Shown: piece by piece, positions 38,420 through 50,960 of the stretch
Layout: every line of letters begins with the position of its first letter
Numbering within the stretch: the stretch's first letter is position 1
Source of the DNA: Megalopta genalis
Taxonomy: Eukaryota; Arthropoda; Insecta; Hymenoptera; Halictidae
Reading direction: 5' to 3'
NCBI RefSeq assembly: GCF_051020955.1
Contig: NW_027476259.1
Coordinates: 62,001-126,000 of the forward strand
DNA: 64,000 nt
The notes under the pieces: generated by a model
Seen by the model: the letters and a program-made list of their open reading frames with translations, nothing else
Told to the model about the DNA's origin: nothing
Databases searched by the model: none
Program-made: the position numbers and the translations under genes

Positions 38420-41400
38420 AAATCAATGCGAAGTAGAAGGCTTAGTTTGAAATCCATGCGAATCAAGTTCTTTAGCTTCAAATACTTATGGTATACTTGA
38501 CTTAGCTTCAACTGCTTGGGAAGCAAACGAGTTAACTTCAAATCCATTCAAATCACATGATTTAGCATTAAGTCAACGCGAAGTAGAAGGCTTATCTTCG
38601 AATCCTTGCAAAACAAATGGTTTAGCTTCAAATACTTGGGATATACATGATTTAGATTCAACTGCATGCGAAACAAACGAGTTAGCTTCAAATCCTAGCG
38701 AATCACATGATTTAACTTCAAATAAGTGCGAAGTAGAAGGCTTAGATTCAAATCCATGCGAAATATATAATTTAACTTCAAATCAATTCGAAGTAGAAGG
38801 GTTATCTTCGAATCCATGCGAAACAAATGGTTTAGCTTCAAATACTTTTGATATACATGATTTAGCTTCAACAGGATGGGAAACAAACGTGTTAGCTTCA
38901 AATGCATGCGAAACACATGATTTAGCTTCAAATCAATTCGAAGTAGAAGGGTTATGTTCGAATCCATGCGAAACAAATGGTTTAGCTTCAAACACCTGTG
39001 ATATACATGATTTAGCTTCAACTGCATCCAAAACAAACGAGTTATCTTTAAATCTATGCGAAACACATGATTTAGCTCCAAATCAATGCGGAGTAGGAAG
39101 TTTAGCTTCAAATCCAAGCGAAAGACATGATTTAGCTCCAAATCAATGCGAAGTGGAAGGCTTAGCTTCAAATCCGTGCGAAACACGTGATTTATCTTCG
39201 AATCAATGCGAAGTAGAAGTCTTATTTTGAAATCCGTGCGAATCAAATGGTTTAGCTTCAAATAATTGTGGTATACATGATTTAGCTTCAACTGCATTGC
39301 GAAACAAACTAGTTAGTCTCAAATCCAAACGAAACACATGATGTAGCTTCAAATCAATGCGAAGTAGAAGGCTTATCTTCAAATCCATGCGAAACAAGTG
39401 GTTCAGCTTCAAATACTTGTGATGTGCATGATTTAGTTTCAAATGCAAGCGAAACGAACGAGTTAGCTTCAACTCCATGCGAAACAAATGATTTAGCTTC
39501 AAATACTTGCTTGATACATGATTTAGCTTCAATTGCAAGCGAAACAAACGAGTTAGCTTGAAAACCAAGCGAAACACATAATTTAGCTCCAAATCAATGC
39601 GAAGTTGAAGGCTTATTTTGAAATCCTTGCGAATCAAATAGTTTAGCTTCAAATAATTGTGATATACATGATTTAGCTTCAACTGCATTGCGAAACAAAC
39701 TAGTTAGTTTCAAATCCAAGCGAAACACATGATTTAGCTTCAAATCAATGCGAAGTAGAAGGCTTAGCTTCAAATCCATGCGAATCAAATGGTTTAGCTT
39801 CAGATTCTTGCGATATACATGATTTAGATTCAACAGCATGCGAAACAAACGAGTTAGCTTCAACTCCATGCGCAATACATAATTTAGCTTCAACTCAATG
39901 CGAAGTAGAAGGGTTATCTTCGAATTCCAAGCGAAACAAATGGTGTAGCTTCAAATACCTGTGATATACATGATTTAACATCAAATGCAGGCGAAGAAAA
40001 CGAGTTAGCTAGAAATCCAAGCGAAACACATGATTTAGCTTCAAATCAATGCGAAGTAGAAGGCTTATTTTGAAATCCATGCGTATCAAATGGTTTAGCT
40101 TCAAATAATTGTGATATACATGATTTAGTTTCAACTGCATTGCGAAACAAACTAGTTAGTCTCAAATCCAAGCGAAACACATGATGTAGCTTCAAATTAA
40201 TGCGAAGTAGAAGGCTTATCTTCAAATCCATGCGAAACAAGTGGTTCAGCTTCAAATACTTGTGATGTACATGATTTAGTTTCAAATGCAAGCGAAACGA
40301 ACGAGTTAGCTTGAAATCCAAGCGAAACAAATGATTTAGCTTCAAATCAATGCGAAGTAGAAGGCTTATTTTGAAGTCCATGCGAATCAAATGGTTTAGC
40401 TTCAAATAATTGTGATATACATGATTTAGCTTCAATTGCATTGCGAAACAAACTAGTTAGTCTCAAATCCAAGCGAAACACATGATGTAGCTTCAAATCA
40501 ATGCGAAGTAGAAGGCTTATCTTCAAATCCATTCGAAACAAGTGGTTCTGCTTCAAATACTTGTGATGTGCATGATTCAGCTTCAACTGCATGCGAAACA
40601 AACGAGTTAGCTTCAAATCCATGCGAAACACATGATTTAGCTTCAAATCAATGCGAAGTAGAAGTCTGAGCTTCGAATCCTTACGAAACAAATGGTTTAG
40701 CTGCAAATACTAGTGATATACATGATTTCGCTTCAACAACTTGCGAAACAAACGAGTTGGCTTCAAATCCAAGCGAAACACATGACTTAGTTTCAAATCA
40801 ATGCGAAGTAGAAGGCTTAGCTTTCAATCCGGGCTAAACGAATGATTTAGATTCAAATGCTTGCGAATATAAGTGATACAGCTTCAAACGCAGGCGACAC
40901 AAACGAATTAGCCTCAAATTCATGCGAAACACATGATTCAGCTTCAAATCAATGCGAAGTAGAAGTCTTAGCTTGAAAACCGTGCCAATCAAACGGTTTA
41001 GCTTCAAATACTTGTGATATACATGGTTCAGCTTCAAGTTCATGCGAAACAAACGAGTTAGCTTCAAATCCATGCGAAACACATGATTTAGCTTCAAATT
41101 CATTCCAAACACATGTTTTAGCCTGATATTCGTGCGAAACAAATGGTTCAGCTTCAAATACTTGTGATATACATGATTTAGCTTCAACTGCATGTGAAAC
41201 GAACGTGTTAGCTTCAAATTCAACAGAAACACATGATTCAGTTTCAAATAAAAGCGAAGTAGATGGCATAGCATCAAATCCAGGCGCATCAAATGGTTTA
41301 GCTTCAAATACTTGTGATATACATGATTTAGCTTCAACAGCAATGTGATACAATCTAGTTAGTTTCTAATCCAAGCGAAACACATGATTTAGCTTCAAAT

Positions 41401-42554
41401 CAATGCGAAGTGGAAGGCTTATCTTCAAATCCATGCGAATCAAATTGTTGAGCTTCAAATACTTGGGATATACATGATTCAGCTTCAAGTGCATGCGTAA
41501 CAAACGAGTTAGCTTCAAATCTATGCAAAACGCATGATTTAGCTTCAAATTCATTCCAAACACATGGTTTAGCGTGATATTCGTGCAAAACAAACGGTTC
41601 AGCTTCAAATCCTTTTGATATACATGATTTAGCTTCAACTGCATGTGAAACGAACGTGTTAGCTTCAAAAACAAGAGAAACACTTGATTCAGTTTCAAAT
41701 AAAAGCGAAGTAGATGGCATAGCATCAAATCCATGCGAATCAAATGGTTGAGCTTCAAATACTTGGGATATACATGATTCAGCTTCAAGTGCATGCGTAA
41801 CAAACGAGTTAGCTTCAAATCTATGCAAAACGCATGATTTAGCTTCAAATTCATTCCAAACACATGGTTTAGCGTGATATTCGTGCAAAACAAACGGTTC
41901 AGCTTCAAATCCTTTTGATGTACATGATTTAGATTCAACTGCATATGAAACGAACGTGTTAGCTTCAAAAACAAGAGAAACACATGATTCAGTTTCAAAA
42001 AAAGGCGAAGTAGATGGCATAGCATCAAATCCATGCGAATCAAATGGTTTAGCTTCAAATACTTGTTTGATACATGATCTATCTTCAATTGCATGCGAAA
42101 CAAACGAGTTAGCTTGAAATCCAAGCGAAGCACATGATTTAGCTTCAAATCAATGCGAAGTAGAAGGCTTATTTTGAAATCCATGCGAATCACCTGGTTT
42201 AGCTTCAAATAACTGTGATATACATGATTTAGCTTCAACAGCAATGCGATACAATCTAGTTAGTTTCTAATCCAAGCGAAACACATGATTTAGCTTCAAA
42301 TCAATGCGAAGTAGAAGGCTTAGCTTTCAATCCGCGCTAAACGAATGATTTAGATTCAAATGCTTGCGAATATAAGTGATACAGCTTCAAACGCAGGCGA
42401 CACAAACGAATTAGCCTCAAATTCATGCGAAACACATGATTCAGCTTCAAATCAATGCGAAGTAGAAGTCTTAGCTTGAAAACCGTGCCAATCAAACGGT
42501 TTAGCTTCAAATACTTGTGATATACATGGTTCAGCTTCAAGTTCATGCGAAACA
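38420..42554. repeat. Copy of the 14.3-19 kb region
   Basis: 38,420-39,450 matches about 14,325-15,355 at a shift of 24,095 bp. From about 39,445 the shift is 23,589 bp and holds to about 42,850 (matching up to 19,260). The 506-bp change of shift marks the single-copy state of the 506-bp duplication here. The change from first to second sub-family at 40,660 corresponds to the one at 17,070. Confidence 0.86.
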
Positions 42555-45500
42555 AACGAGTTAGCTTCAAATCCATGCGAAACACATGATTTAGATTCAA
42601 ATTCATTCCAAACACATGTTTTAGCCTGATATTCGTGCGAAACAAATGGTTCAGCTTCAAATACTTGTGATATACATGATTTAGCTTCAACTGCATGTGA
42701 AACGAACGTGTTAGCTTCAAATTCAACAGAAACACATGATTCAGTTTCAAATAAAAGCGAAGTAGATGGCATAGCATCAAATCCAGGCGCATCAAATGGT
42801 TTAGCTTCAAATACTTGTGATATACATGATTTAGCTTCAACAGCAATGCGATACAAACTAGTTAGTTTCTAATCCAAGCGAAACACATGATTTAGCTTCA
42901 AATCAATGCGAAGTAGAAGGCTTATCTTCAAATCCATGCGAATCAAATTGTTGAGCTTCAAATACTAGGGATATACATGATTCAGCTTCAAGTGCGTGCG
43001 TAACAAACGAGTTAGCTTCAAATCTATGCAAAACGCATGATTTAGCTTCAAATTCATTCCAAACACATGGTTTAGCGTGATATTCGTGCAAAACAAACGG
43101 TTCAGCTTCAAATCCTTTTGATATACATGATTTAGCTTCAACTGCATGTGAAACGAACGTGTTAGCTTCAAAAACAAGAGAAACACTTGATTCAGTTTCA
43201 AATAAATGCGAAGTAGATGGCATAGCATCAAATCCATGCGAATCAAATGATTGAGCTTCAAATTCTTGGGATATACATGATTCAGCTTCAAGTGCATGCG
43301 TAACAAACGAGTTAGCTTCAAATCTATGCAAAACGCATGATTTAGCTTCAAATTCATTCCAAACACATGGTTTAGCGTGATATTCGTGCAAAACAAACGG
43401 TTCAGCTTCAAATCCTTTTGATGTACATGATTTAGCTTCAACTGCATGTGAAACGAACGTGTTAGCTTCAAAAACAAGAGAAACGCATGATTCAGTTTCA
43501 AAAAAAGGCGATGTAGATGGCATAGCATCAAATCCATGCGAATCAAATGGTTTAGCTTCAAATACTTGTTTGATACATGATCTATCTTCAATTGCATGCG
43601 AAACAAACGAGTTAGCTTGAAATCCAAGCGAAGCACATGATTTAGCTTCAAATCAATGCGAAGTAGAAGGCTTATTTTGAAATCCATGCGAATCACCTGG
43701 TTTAGCTTCAAATAACTGTGATATACATGATTTAGCTTCAACAGCAATGCGATACAATCTAGTTAGTTTCTAATCCAAGCGAAACACATGATTTAGCTTC
43801 AAATCAATGCGAAGTAGAAGGCTTAGCTTTCAATCCGCGCTAAACGAATGATTTAGATTCAAATGCTTGCGAATATAAGTGATACAGCTTCAAACGCAGG
43901 CGACACAAACGAATTAGCCTCAAATTCATGCGAAACACATGATTCAGCTTCAAATCAATGCGAAGTAGAAGTCTTAGCTTGAAAACCGTGCCAATCAAAC
44001 GGTTTAGCTTCAAATACTTGTGATATACATGATTTAGCTTCAATTGCATTGCGAAACAAACTAGTTAGTCTCAAATCCAAGCGAAACACACGATGTAGCT
44101 TCAAATCAATGCGAAGTGGAAGGCTTATCTTCAAATCCATTCGAAACAAGTGGTTCAGCTTCAAATACTTGTGATGTGCATGATTCAGCTTCAACTGCAT
44201 GCGAAACAAACGAGTTAGCTTCAAATCCATGCGAAACACATGATTTAGCTTCAAATCAATGCGAAGTAGAAGTCTGAGCTTCGAATCCTTACGAAACAAA
44301 TGGTTTAGCTGCAAATACTAGTGATATGCATGATTTCGCTTCAACAACTTGCGAAACAAACGAGTTGGCTTCAAATCCAAGCGAGACACATGACTTAGTT
44401 TCAAATCAATGCGAAGTAGAAGGCTTAGCTTCCAATCCGTGCTAAACGAATGGTTTAGATTCAAATGCTTGCGAATATAAGTGATACAGCTTCAAACGCA
44501 GGCGACACAAACGAGTTAGCCTCAAATTCATGCGAAACACATGATTCAGCTTCAAATCAATGCGAAGTTGAAGTCTTAGCTTGAAAACCGTGCCAATCAA
44601 ACGGTTTAGCTTCAAATACTTGTGATATACATGGTTCAGCTTCAAGTTCATGCGAAACAAACGAATTAGCTTCAAATCCATGCGAAACACAGGATTTAGT
44701 TACAAATCAATGCGAAGTAGAAGGCTGATCTTCAAATCCATGCGAAACACTTGGTTTAGCTTCAAATACTTGTGATATGCATGATTTAGCTTCAACAACT
44801 TGCGAAACAAACGAGTTGGCTTCAAATCCAAGCGAAACACATGACTTAGTTTCAAATCAATGCGAAGTAGAAGGCTTAGCTTCCAATCCGTGCTAAACGA
44901 ATGATTTAGATTCAAATGCTTGCGAATATAAGTGATACAGCTTCAAACGCAGGCGACACAAACGAGTTAGCCTCAAATTCATGCGAAACACATGATTCAG
45001 CTTCAAATCAATGCGAAGTAGAAGTCTTAGCTTGAAAACCGTGCCAATCAAACGGTTTAGCTTCAAATACTTGTGATATACATGGTTCAGCTTCAAGTTC
45101 ATGCGAAACAAACGAGTTAGCTTCAAATCCATGCGAAACACAGGATTTAGTTACAAATCAATGCGAAGTAGAAGGCTGATCTTCAAATCCATGCGAAACA
45201 CTTGGTTTAGCTTCAAATACTTGTGATATGCATGATTTAGCTTCAACAGCATGCGAACCAAACGAGTTAGCTTCAAATCCAAGCGACACATATGATTTCG
45301 CTTCAAATCAATGCGAAGTAGAAGGCTTACCTTCGAATCCACACGAAACAGATGGTTTAGCTTCAAATACTTGTGATGTACATGATTTAGCTTCAACTGC
45401 ATGCGAAACAAACGAGTTAGCTTCAAATCCAAGCGATACATATGATTTCGCTTCAAATCAATGCGAAGTAGAAGGCTTATCTTCGAATCCATGCGAAACA

Positions 45501-46163
45501 AATAGTTTAAATTCAAATACTTGTGATATACATGATTTAGCTTCAAATGCAGGCGAAACAAACGCGTTAGCTTCAAATCTATGCGAAACACATGGTTTGG
45601 CTTAAAAACAATGCGAAGCCGATGGCTTAGCGTCAAATCCATGCGAAAGAAATGGTTTAGCTTCAAATACTTGCGAATACAAGTGCTATAGCTTCAAATG
45701 CAGGCGACACAAACGAGTTAGCTTCAAATCCATGCGAAACACATGATTTAACTTCCAATCAATGCGAAGTAGAAGGCTTAGCTTCCAATCCGTGCTAAAC
45801 GAATGATGTAGATTCAAATGCTTGCGAATATAAGTGATACAGCTTCAAACGCAGGCGACACAAACGAGTTAGCCTCAAATTCATGCGAAACACATGATTC
45901 AGCTTCAAATCAATGCGAAGTAGAAGTCTTAGCTTGAAAACCGTGCCAATCAAACGGTTTTGCTTCAAATACTTGTGATATACATGGTTCAGTTTCAAGT
46001 TCATGCGAAACAAACGAGTTAGCTTCAAATCCATGCGAAACACATGATTTAGCTTCAAATCAATGCGAAGTAGAAGTCTGAGCTTCCAATCCGTGCTAAA
46101 CGAATGATTTAAATTCAAATGCTTGCGAATATAAGTGATACAGCTTCAAACGCAGGCGACACA
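42555..46163. repeat. 3,609-bp tandem unit, copy 1
   Basis: This unit matches 46,164-49,772 at a constant shift of 3,609 bp (120 monomers plus nine extra bases from 31-bp forms). The left limit is where AAACAAACGAG here is ACACAAACGAG in the second copy. It contains two 300-bp sub-repeats, 301-bp units and the plus-strand frame at 45,228-45,605. Only scattered single-base differences separate the copies. Confidence 0.88.
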
Positions 46164-49100
46164 AACGAGTTAGCTTCAAATCCATGCGAAACACATGATT
46201 TAGCTTCAAATTCATTCCAAACACATGTTTTAGCCTGATATTCGTGCGAAACAAATGGTTCAGCTTCAAATACTTGTGATATACATGATTTAGCTTCAAC
46301 TGCATGTGAAACGAACGTGTTAGCTTCAAATTCAACAGAAACACATGATTCAGTTTCAAATAAAAGCGAAGTAGATGGCATAGCATCAAATCCAGGCGCA
46401 TCAAATGGTTTAGCTTCAAATACTTGTGATATACATGATTTAGCTTCAACAGCAATGCGATACAAACTAGTTAGTTTCTAATCCAAGCGAAACACATGAT
46501 TTAGCTTCAAATCAATGCGAAGTAGAAGGCTTATCTTCAAATCCATGCGAATCAAATTGTTGAGCTTCAAATACTAGGGATATACATGATTCAGCTTCAA
46601 GTGCGTGCGTAACAAACGAGTTAGCTTCAAATCTATGCAAAACGCATGATTTAGCTTCAAATTCATTCCAAACACATGGTTTAGCGTGATATTCGTGCAA
46701 AACAAACGGTTCAGCTTCAAATCCTTTTGATATACATGATTTAGCTTCAACTGCATGTGAAACGAACGTGTTAGCTTCAAAAACAAGAGAAACACTTGAT
46801 TCAGTTTCAAATAAATGCGAAGTAGATGGCATAGCATCAAATCCATGCGAATCAAATGGTTGAGCTTCAAATACTTGGGATATACATGATTCAGCTTCAA
46901 GTGCATGCGTAACAAACGAGTTAGCTTCAAATCTATGCAAAACGCATGATTTAGCTTCAAATTCATTCCAAACACATGGTTTAGCGTGATATTCGTGCAA
47001 AACAAACGGTTCAGCTTCAAATCCTTTTGATGTACATGATTTAGCTTCAACTGCATGTGAAACGAACGTGTTAGCTTCAAAAACAAGAGAAACGCATGAT
47101 TCAGTTTCAAAAAAAGGCGATGTAGATGGCATAGCATCAAATCCATGCGAATCAAATGGTTTAGCTTCAAATACTTGTTTGATACATGATCTATCTTCAA
47201 TTGCATGCGAAACAAACGAGTTAGCTTGAAATCCAAGCGAAGCACATGATTTAGCTTCAATTCAATGCGAAGTAGAAGGCTTATTTTGAAATCCATGCGA
47301 ATCACCTGGTTTAGCTTCAAATAACTGTGATATACATGATTTAGCTTCAACAGCAATGCGATACAATCTAGTTAGTTTCTAATCCAAGCGAAACACATGA
47401 TTTAGCTTCAAATCAATGCGAAGTAGAAGGCTTAGCTTTCAATCCGCGCTAAACGAATGATTTAGATTCAAATGCTTGCGAATATAAGTGATACAGCTTC
47501 AAACGCAGGCGACACAAACGAATTAGCCTCAAATTCATGCGAAACACATGATTCAGCTTCAAATCAATGCGAAGTAGAAGTCTTAGCTTGAAAACCGTGC
47601 CAATCAAACGGTTTAGCTTCAAATACTTGTGATATACATGATTTAGCTTCAATTGCATTGCGAAACAAACTAGTTAGTCTCAAATCCAAGCGAAACACAC
47701 GATGTAGCTTCAAATCAATGCGAAGTGGAAGGCTTATCTTCAAATCCATTCGAAACAAGTGGTTCAGCTTCAAATACTTGTGATGTGCATGATTCAGCTT
47801 CAAATGCATGCGAAACAAACGAGTTAGCTTCAAATCCATGCGAAACACATGATTTAGCTTCAAATCAATGCGAAGTAGAAGTCTGAGCTTCGAATCCTTA
47901 CGAAACAAATGGTTTAGCTGCAAATACTAGTGATATGCATGATTTCGCTTCAACAACTTGCGAAACAAACGAGTTGGCTTCAAATCCAAGCGAAACACAT
48001 GACTTAGTTTCAAATCAATGCGAAGTAGAAGGCTTAGCTTCCAATCCGTGCTAAACGAATGGTTTAGATTCAAATGCTTGCGAATATAAGTGATACAGCT
48101 TCAAACGCAGGCGACACAAACGAGTTAGCCTCAAATTCATGCGAAACACATGATTCAGCTTCAAATCAATGCGAAGTTGAAGTCTTAGCTTGAAAACCGT
48201 GCCAATCAAACGGTTTAGCTTCAAATACTTGTGATATACATGGTTCAGCTTCAAGTTCATGCGAAACAAACGAATTAGCTTCAAATCCATGCGAAACACA
48301 GGATTTGGTTACAAATCAATGCGAAGTAGAAGGCTGATCTTCAAATCCATGCGAAACACTTGGTTTAGCTTCAAATACTTGTGATATGCATGATTTAGCT
48401 TCAACAACTTGCGAAACAAACGAGTTGGCTTCAAATCCAAGCGAAACACATGACTTAGTTTCAAATCAATGCGAAGTAGAAGGCTTAGCTTCCAATCCGT
48501 GCTAAACGAATGATTTAGATTCAAATGCTTGCGAATATAAGTGATACAGCTTCAAACGCAGGCGACACAAACGAGTTAGCCTCAAATTCATGCGAAACAC
48601 ATGATTCAGCTTCAAATCAATGCGAAGTAGAAGTCTTAGCTTGAAAACCGTGCCAATCAAACGGTTTAGCTTCAAATACTTGTGATATACATGGTTCAGC
48701 TTCAAGTTCATGCGAAACAAACGAGTTAGCTTCAAATCCATGCGAAACACAGGATTTAGTTACAAATCAATGCGAAGTAGAAGGCTGATCTTCAAATCCA
48801 TGCGAAACACTTGGTTTAGCTTCAAATACTTGTGATATGCATGATTTAGCTTCAACAGCATGCGAACCAAACGAGTTAGCTTCAAATCCAAGCGACACAT
48901 ATGATTTCGCTTCAAATCAATGCGAAGTAGAAGGCTTACCTTCGAATCCACACGAAACAGATGGTTTAGCTTCAAATACTTGTGATGTACATGATTTAGC
49001 TTCAACTGCATGCGAAACAAACGAGTTAGCTTCAAATCCAAGCGATACATATGATTTCGCTTCAAATCAATGCGAAGTAGAAGGCTTATCTTCGAATCCA

Positions 49101-49772
49101 TGCGAAACAAATAGTTTAAATTCAAATACTTGTGATATACATGATTTAGCTTCAAATGCAGGCGAAACAAACGCGTTAGCTTCAAATCTATGCGAAACAC
49201 ATGGTTTGGCTTAAAAACAATGCGAAGCCGATGGCTTAGCGTCAAATCCATGCGAAAGAAATGGTTTAGCTTCAAATACTTGCGAATACAAGTGCTATAG
49301 CTTCAAATGCAGGCGACACAAACGAGTTAGCTTCAAATCCATGCGAAACACATGATTTAACTTCCAATCAATGCGAAGTAGAAGGCTTAGCTTCCAATCC
49401 GTGCTAAACGAATGATGTAGATTCAAATGCTTGCGAATATAAGTGATACAGCTTCAAACGCAGGCGACACAAACGAGTTAGCCTCAAATTCATGCGAAAC
49501 ACATGATTCAGCTTCAAATCAATGCGAAGTAGAAGTCTTAGCTTGAAAACCGTGCCAATCAAACGGTTTTGCTTCAAATACTTGTGATATACATGGTTCA
49601 GTTTCAAGTTCATGCGAAACAAACGAGTTAGCTTCAAATCCATGCGAAACACATGATTTAGCTTCAAATCAATGCGAAGTAGAAGTCTGAGCTTCCAATC
49701 CGTGCTAAACGAATGATTTAAATTCAAATGCTTGCGAATATAAGTGATACAGCTTCAAACGCAGGCGACACA
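46164..49772. repeat. 3,609-bp tandem unit, copy 2
   Basis: This is a near-identical second copy of 42,555-46,163. Examples of differences are GCGAGACACATG (44,384) against GCGAAACACATG (47,993), and TTTAGTTACAAATC (44,695) against TTTGGTTACAAATC (48,304). No indel relative to copy 1 was noticed, since the shift stays constant. Confidence 0.88.
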
Positions 49773-50960
49773 AACGAGTTAGCTTCAAATCCATGCGAAA
49801 CACATGATTTAGCTTCAAATTCATTCCAAACACATGTTTTAGCCTGATATTCGTGCGAAACAAATGGTTCAGCTTCAAATACTTGTGATATACATGATTT
49901 AGCTTCAACTGCATGTGAAACGAACGTGTTAGCTTCAAATTCAACAGAAACACATGATTCAGTTTCAAATAAAAGCGAAGTAGATGGCATAGCATCAAAT
50001 CCAGGCGCATCAAATGGTTTAGCTTCAAATACTTGTGATATACATGATTTAGCTTCAACAGCAATGCGATACAAACTAGTTAGTTTCTAATCCAAGCGAA
50101 ACACATGATTTAGCTTCAAATCAATGCGAAGTAGAAGGCTTATCTTCAAATCCATGCGAATCAAATTGTTGAGCTTCAAATACTAGGGATATACATGATT
50201 CAGCTTCAAGTGCGTGCGTAACAAACGAGTTAGCTTCAAATCTATGCAAAACGCATGATTTAGCTTCAAATTCATTCCAAACACATGGTTTAGCGTGATA
50301 TTCGTGCAAAACAAACGGTTCAGCTTCAAATCCTTTTGATATACATGATTTAGCTTCAACTGCATGTGAAACGAACGTGTTAGCTTCAAAAACAAGAGAA
50401 ACACTTGATTCAGTTTCAAATAAATGCGAAGTAGATGGCATAGCATCAAATCCATGCGAATCAAATGGTTGAGCTTCAAATACTTGGGATATACATGATT
50501 CAGCTTCAAGTGCATGCGTAACAAACGAGTTAGCTTCAAATCTATGCAAAACGCATGATTTAGCTTCAAATTCATTCCAAACACATGGTTTAGCGTGATA
50601 TTCGTGCAAAACAAACGGTTCAGCTTCAAATCCTTTTGATGTACATGATTTAGCTTCAACTGCATGTGAAACGAACGTGTTAGCTTCAAAAACAAGAGAA
50701 ACACATGATTCAGTTTCAAAAAAAGGCGAAGTAGATGGCATAGCATCAAATCCATGCGAATCAAATGGTTTAGCTTCAAATACTTGTTTGATACATGATC
50801 TATCTTCAATTGCATGCGAAACAAACGAGTTAGCTTGAAATCCAAGCGAAGCACATGATTTAGCTTCAAATCAATGCGAAGTAGAAGGCTTATTTTGAAA
50901 TCCATGCGAATCACCTGGTTTAGCTTCAAATAACTGTGATATAAATGATTTAGCTTCAAC
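49773..50960. repeat. 3,609-bp tandem unit, partial copy 3
   Basis: The match at a shift of 3,609 bp runs on from copy 2 for about 1.2 kb and ends at about 50,960, where CAGCAATGCGATAC is replaced by CTGCATTGCGAAAC. Towards the end, variants of the 22.9-23.8 kb type appear, so this stretch blends into the next block. Confidence 0.8.
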
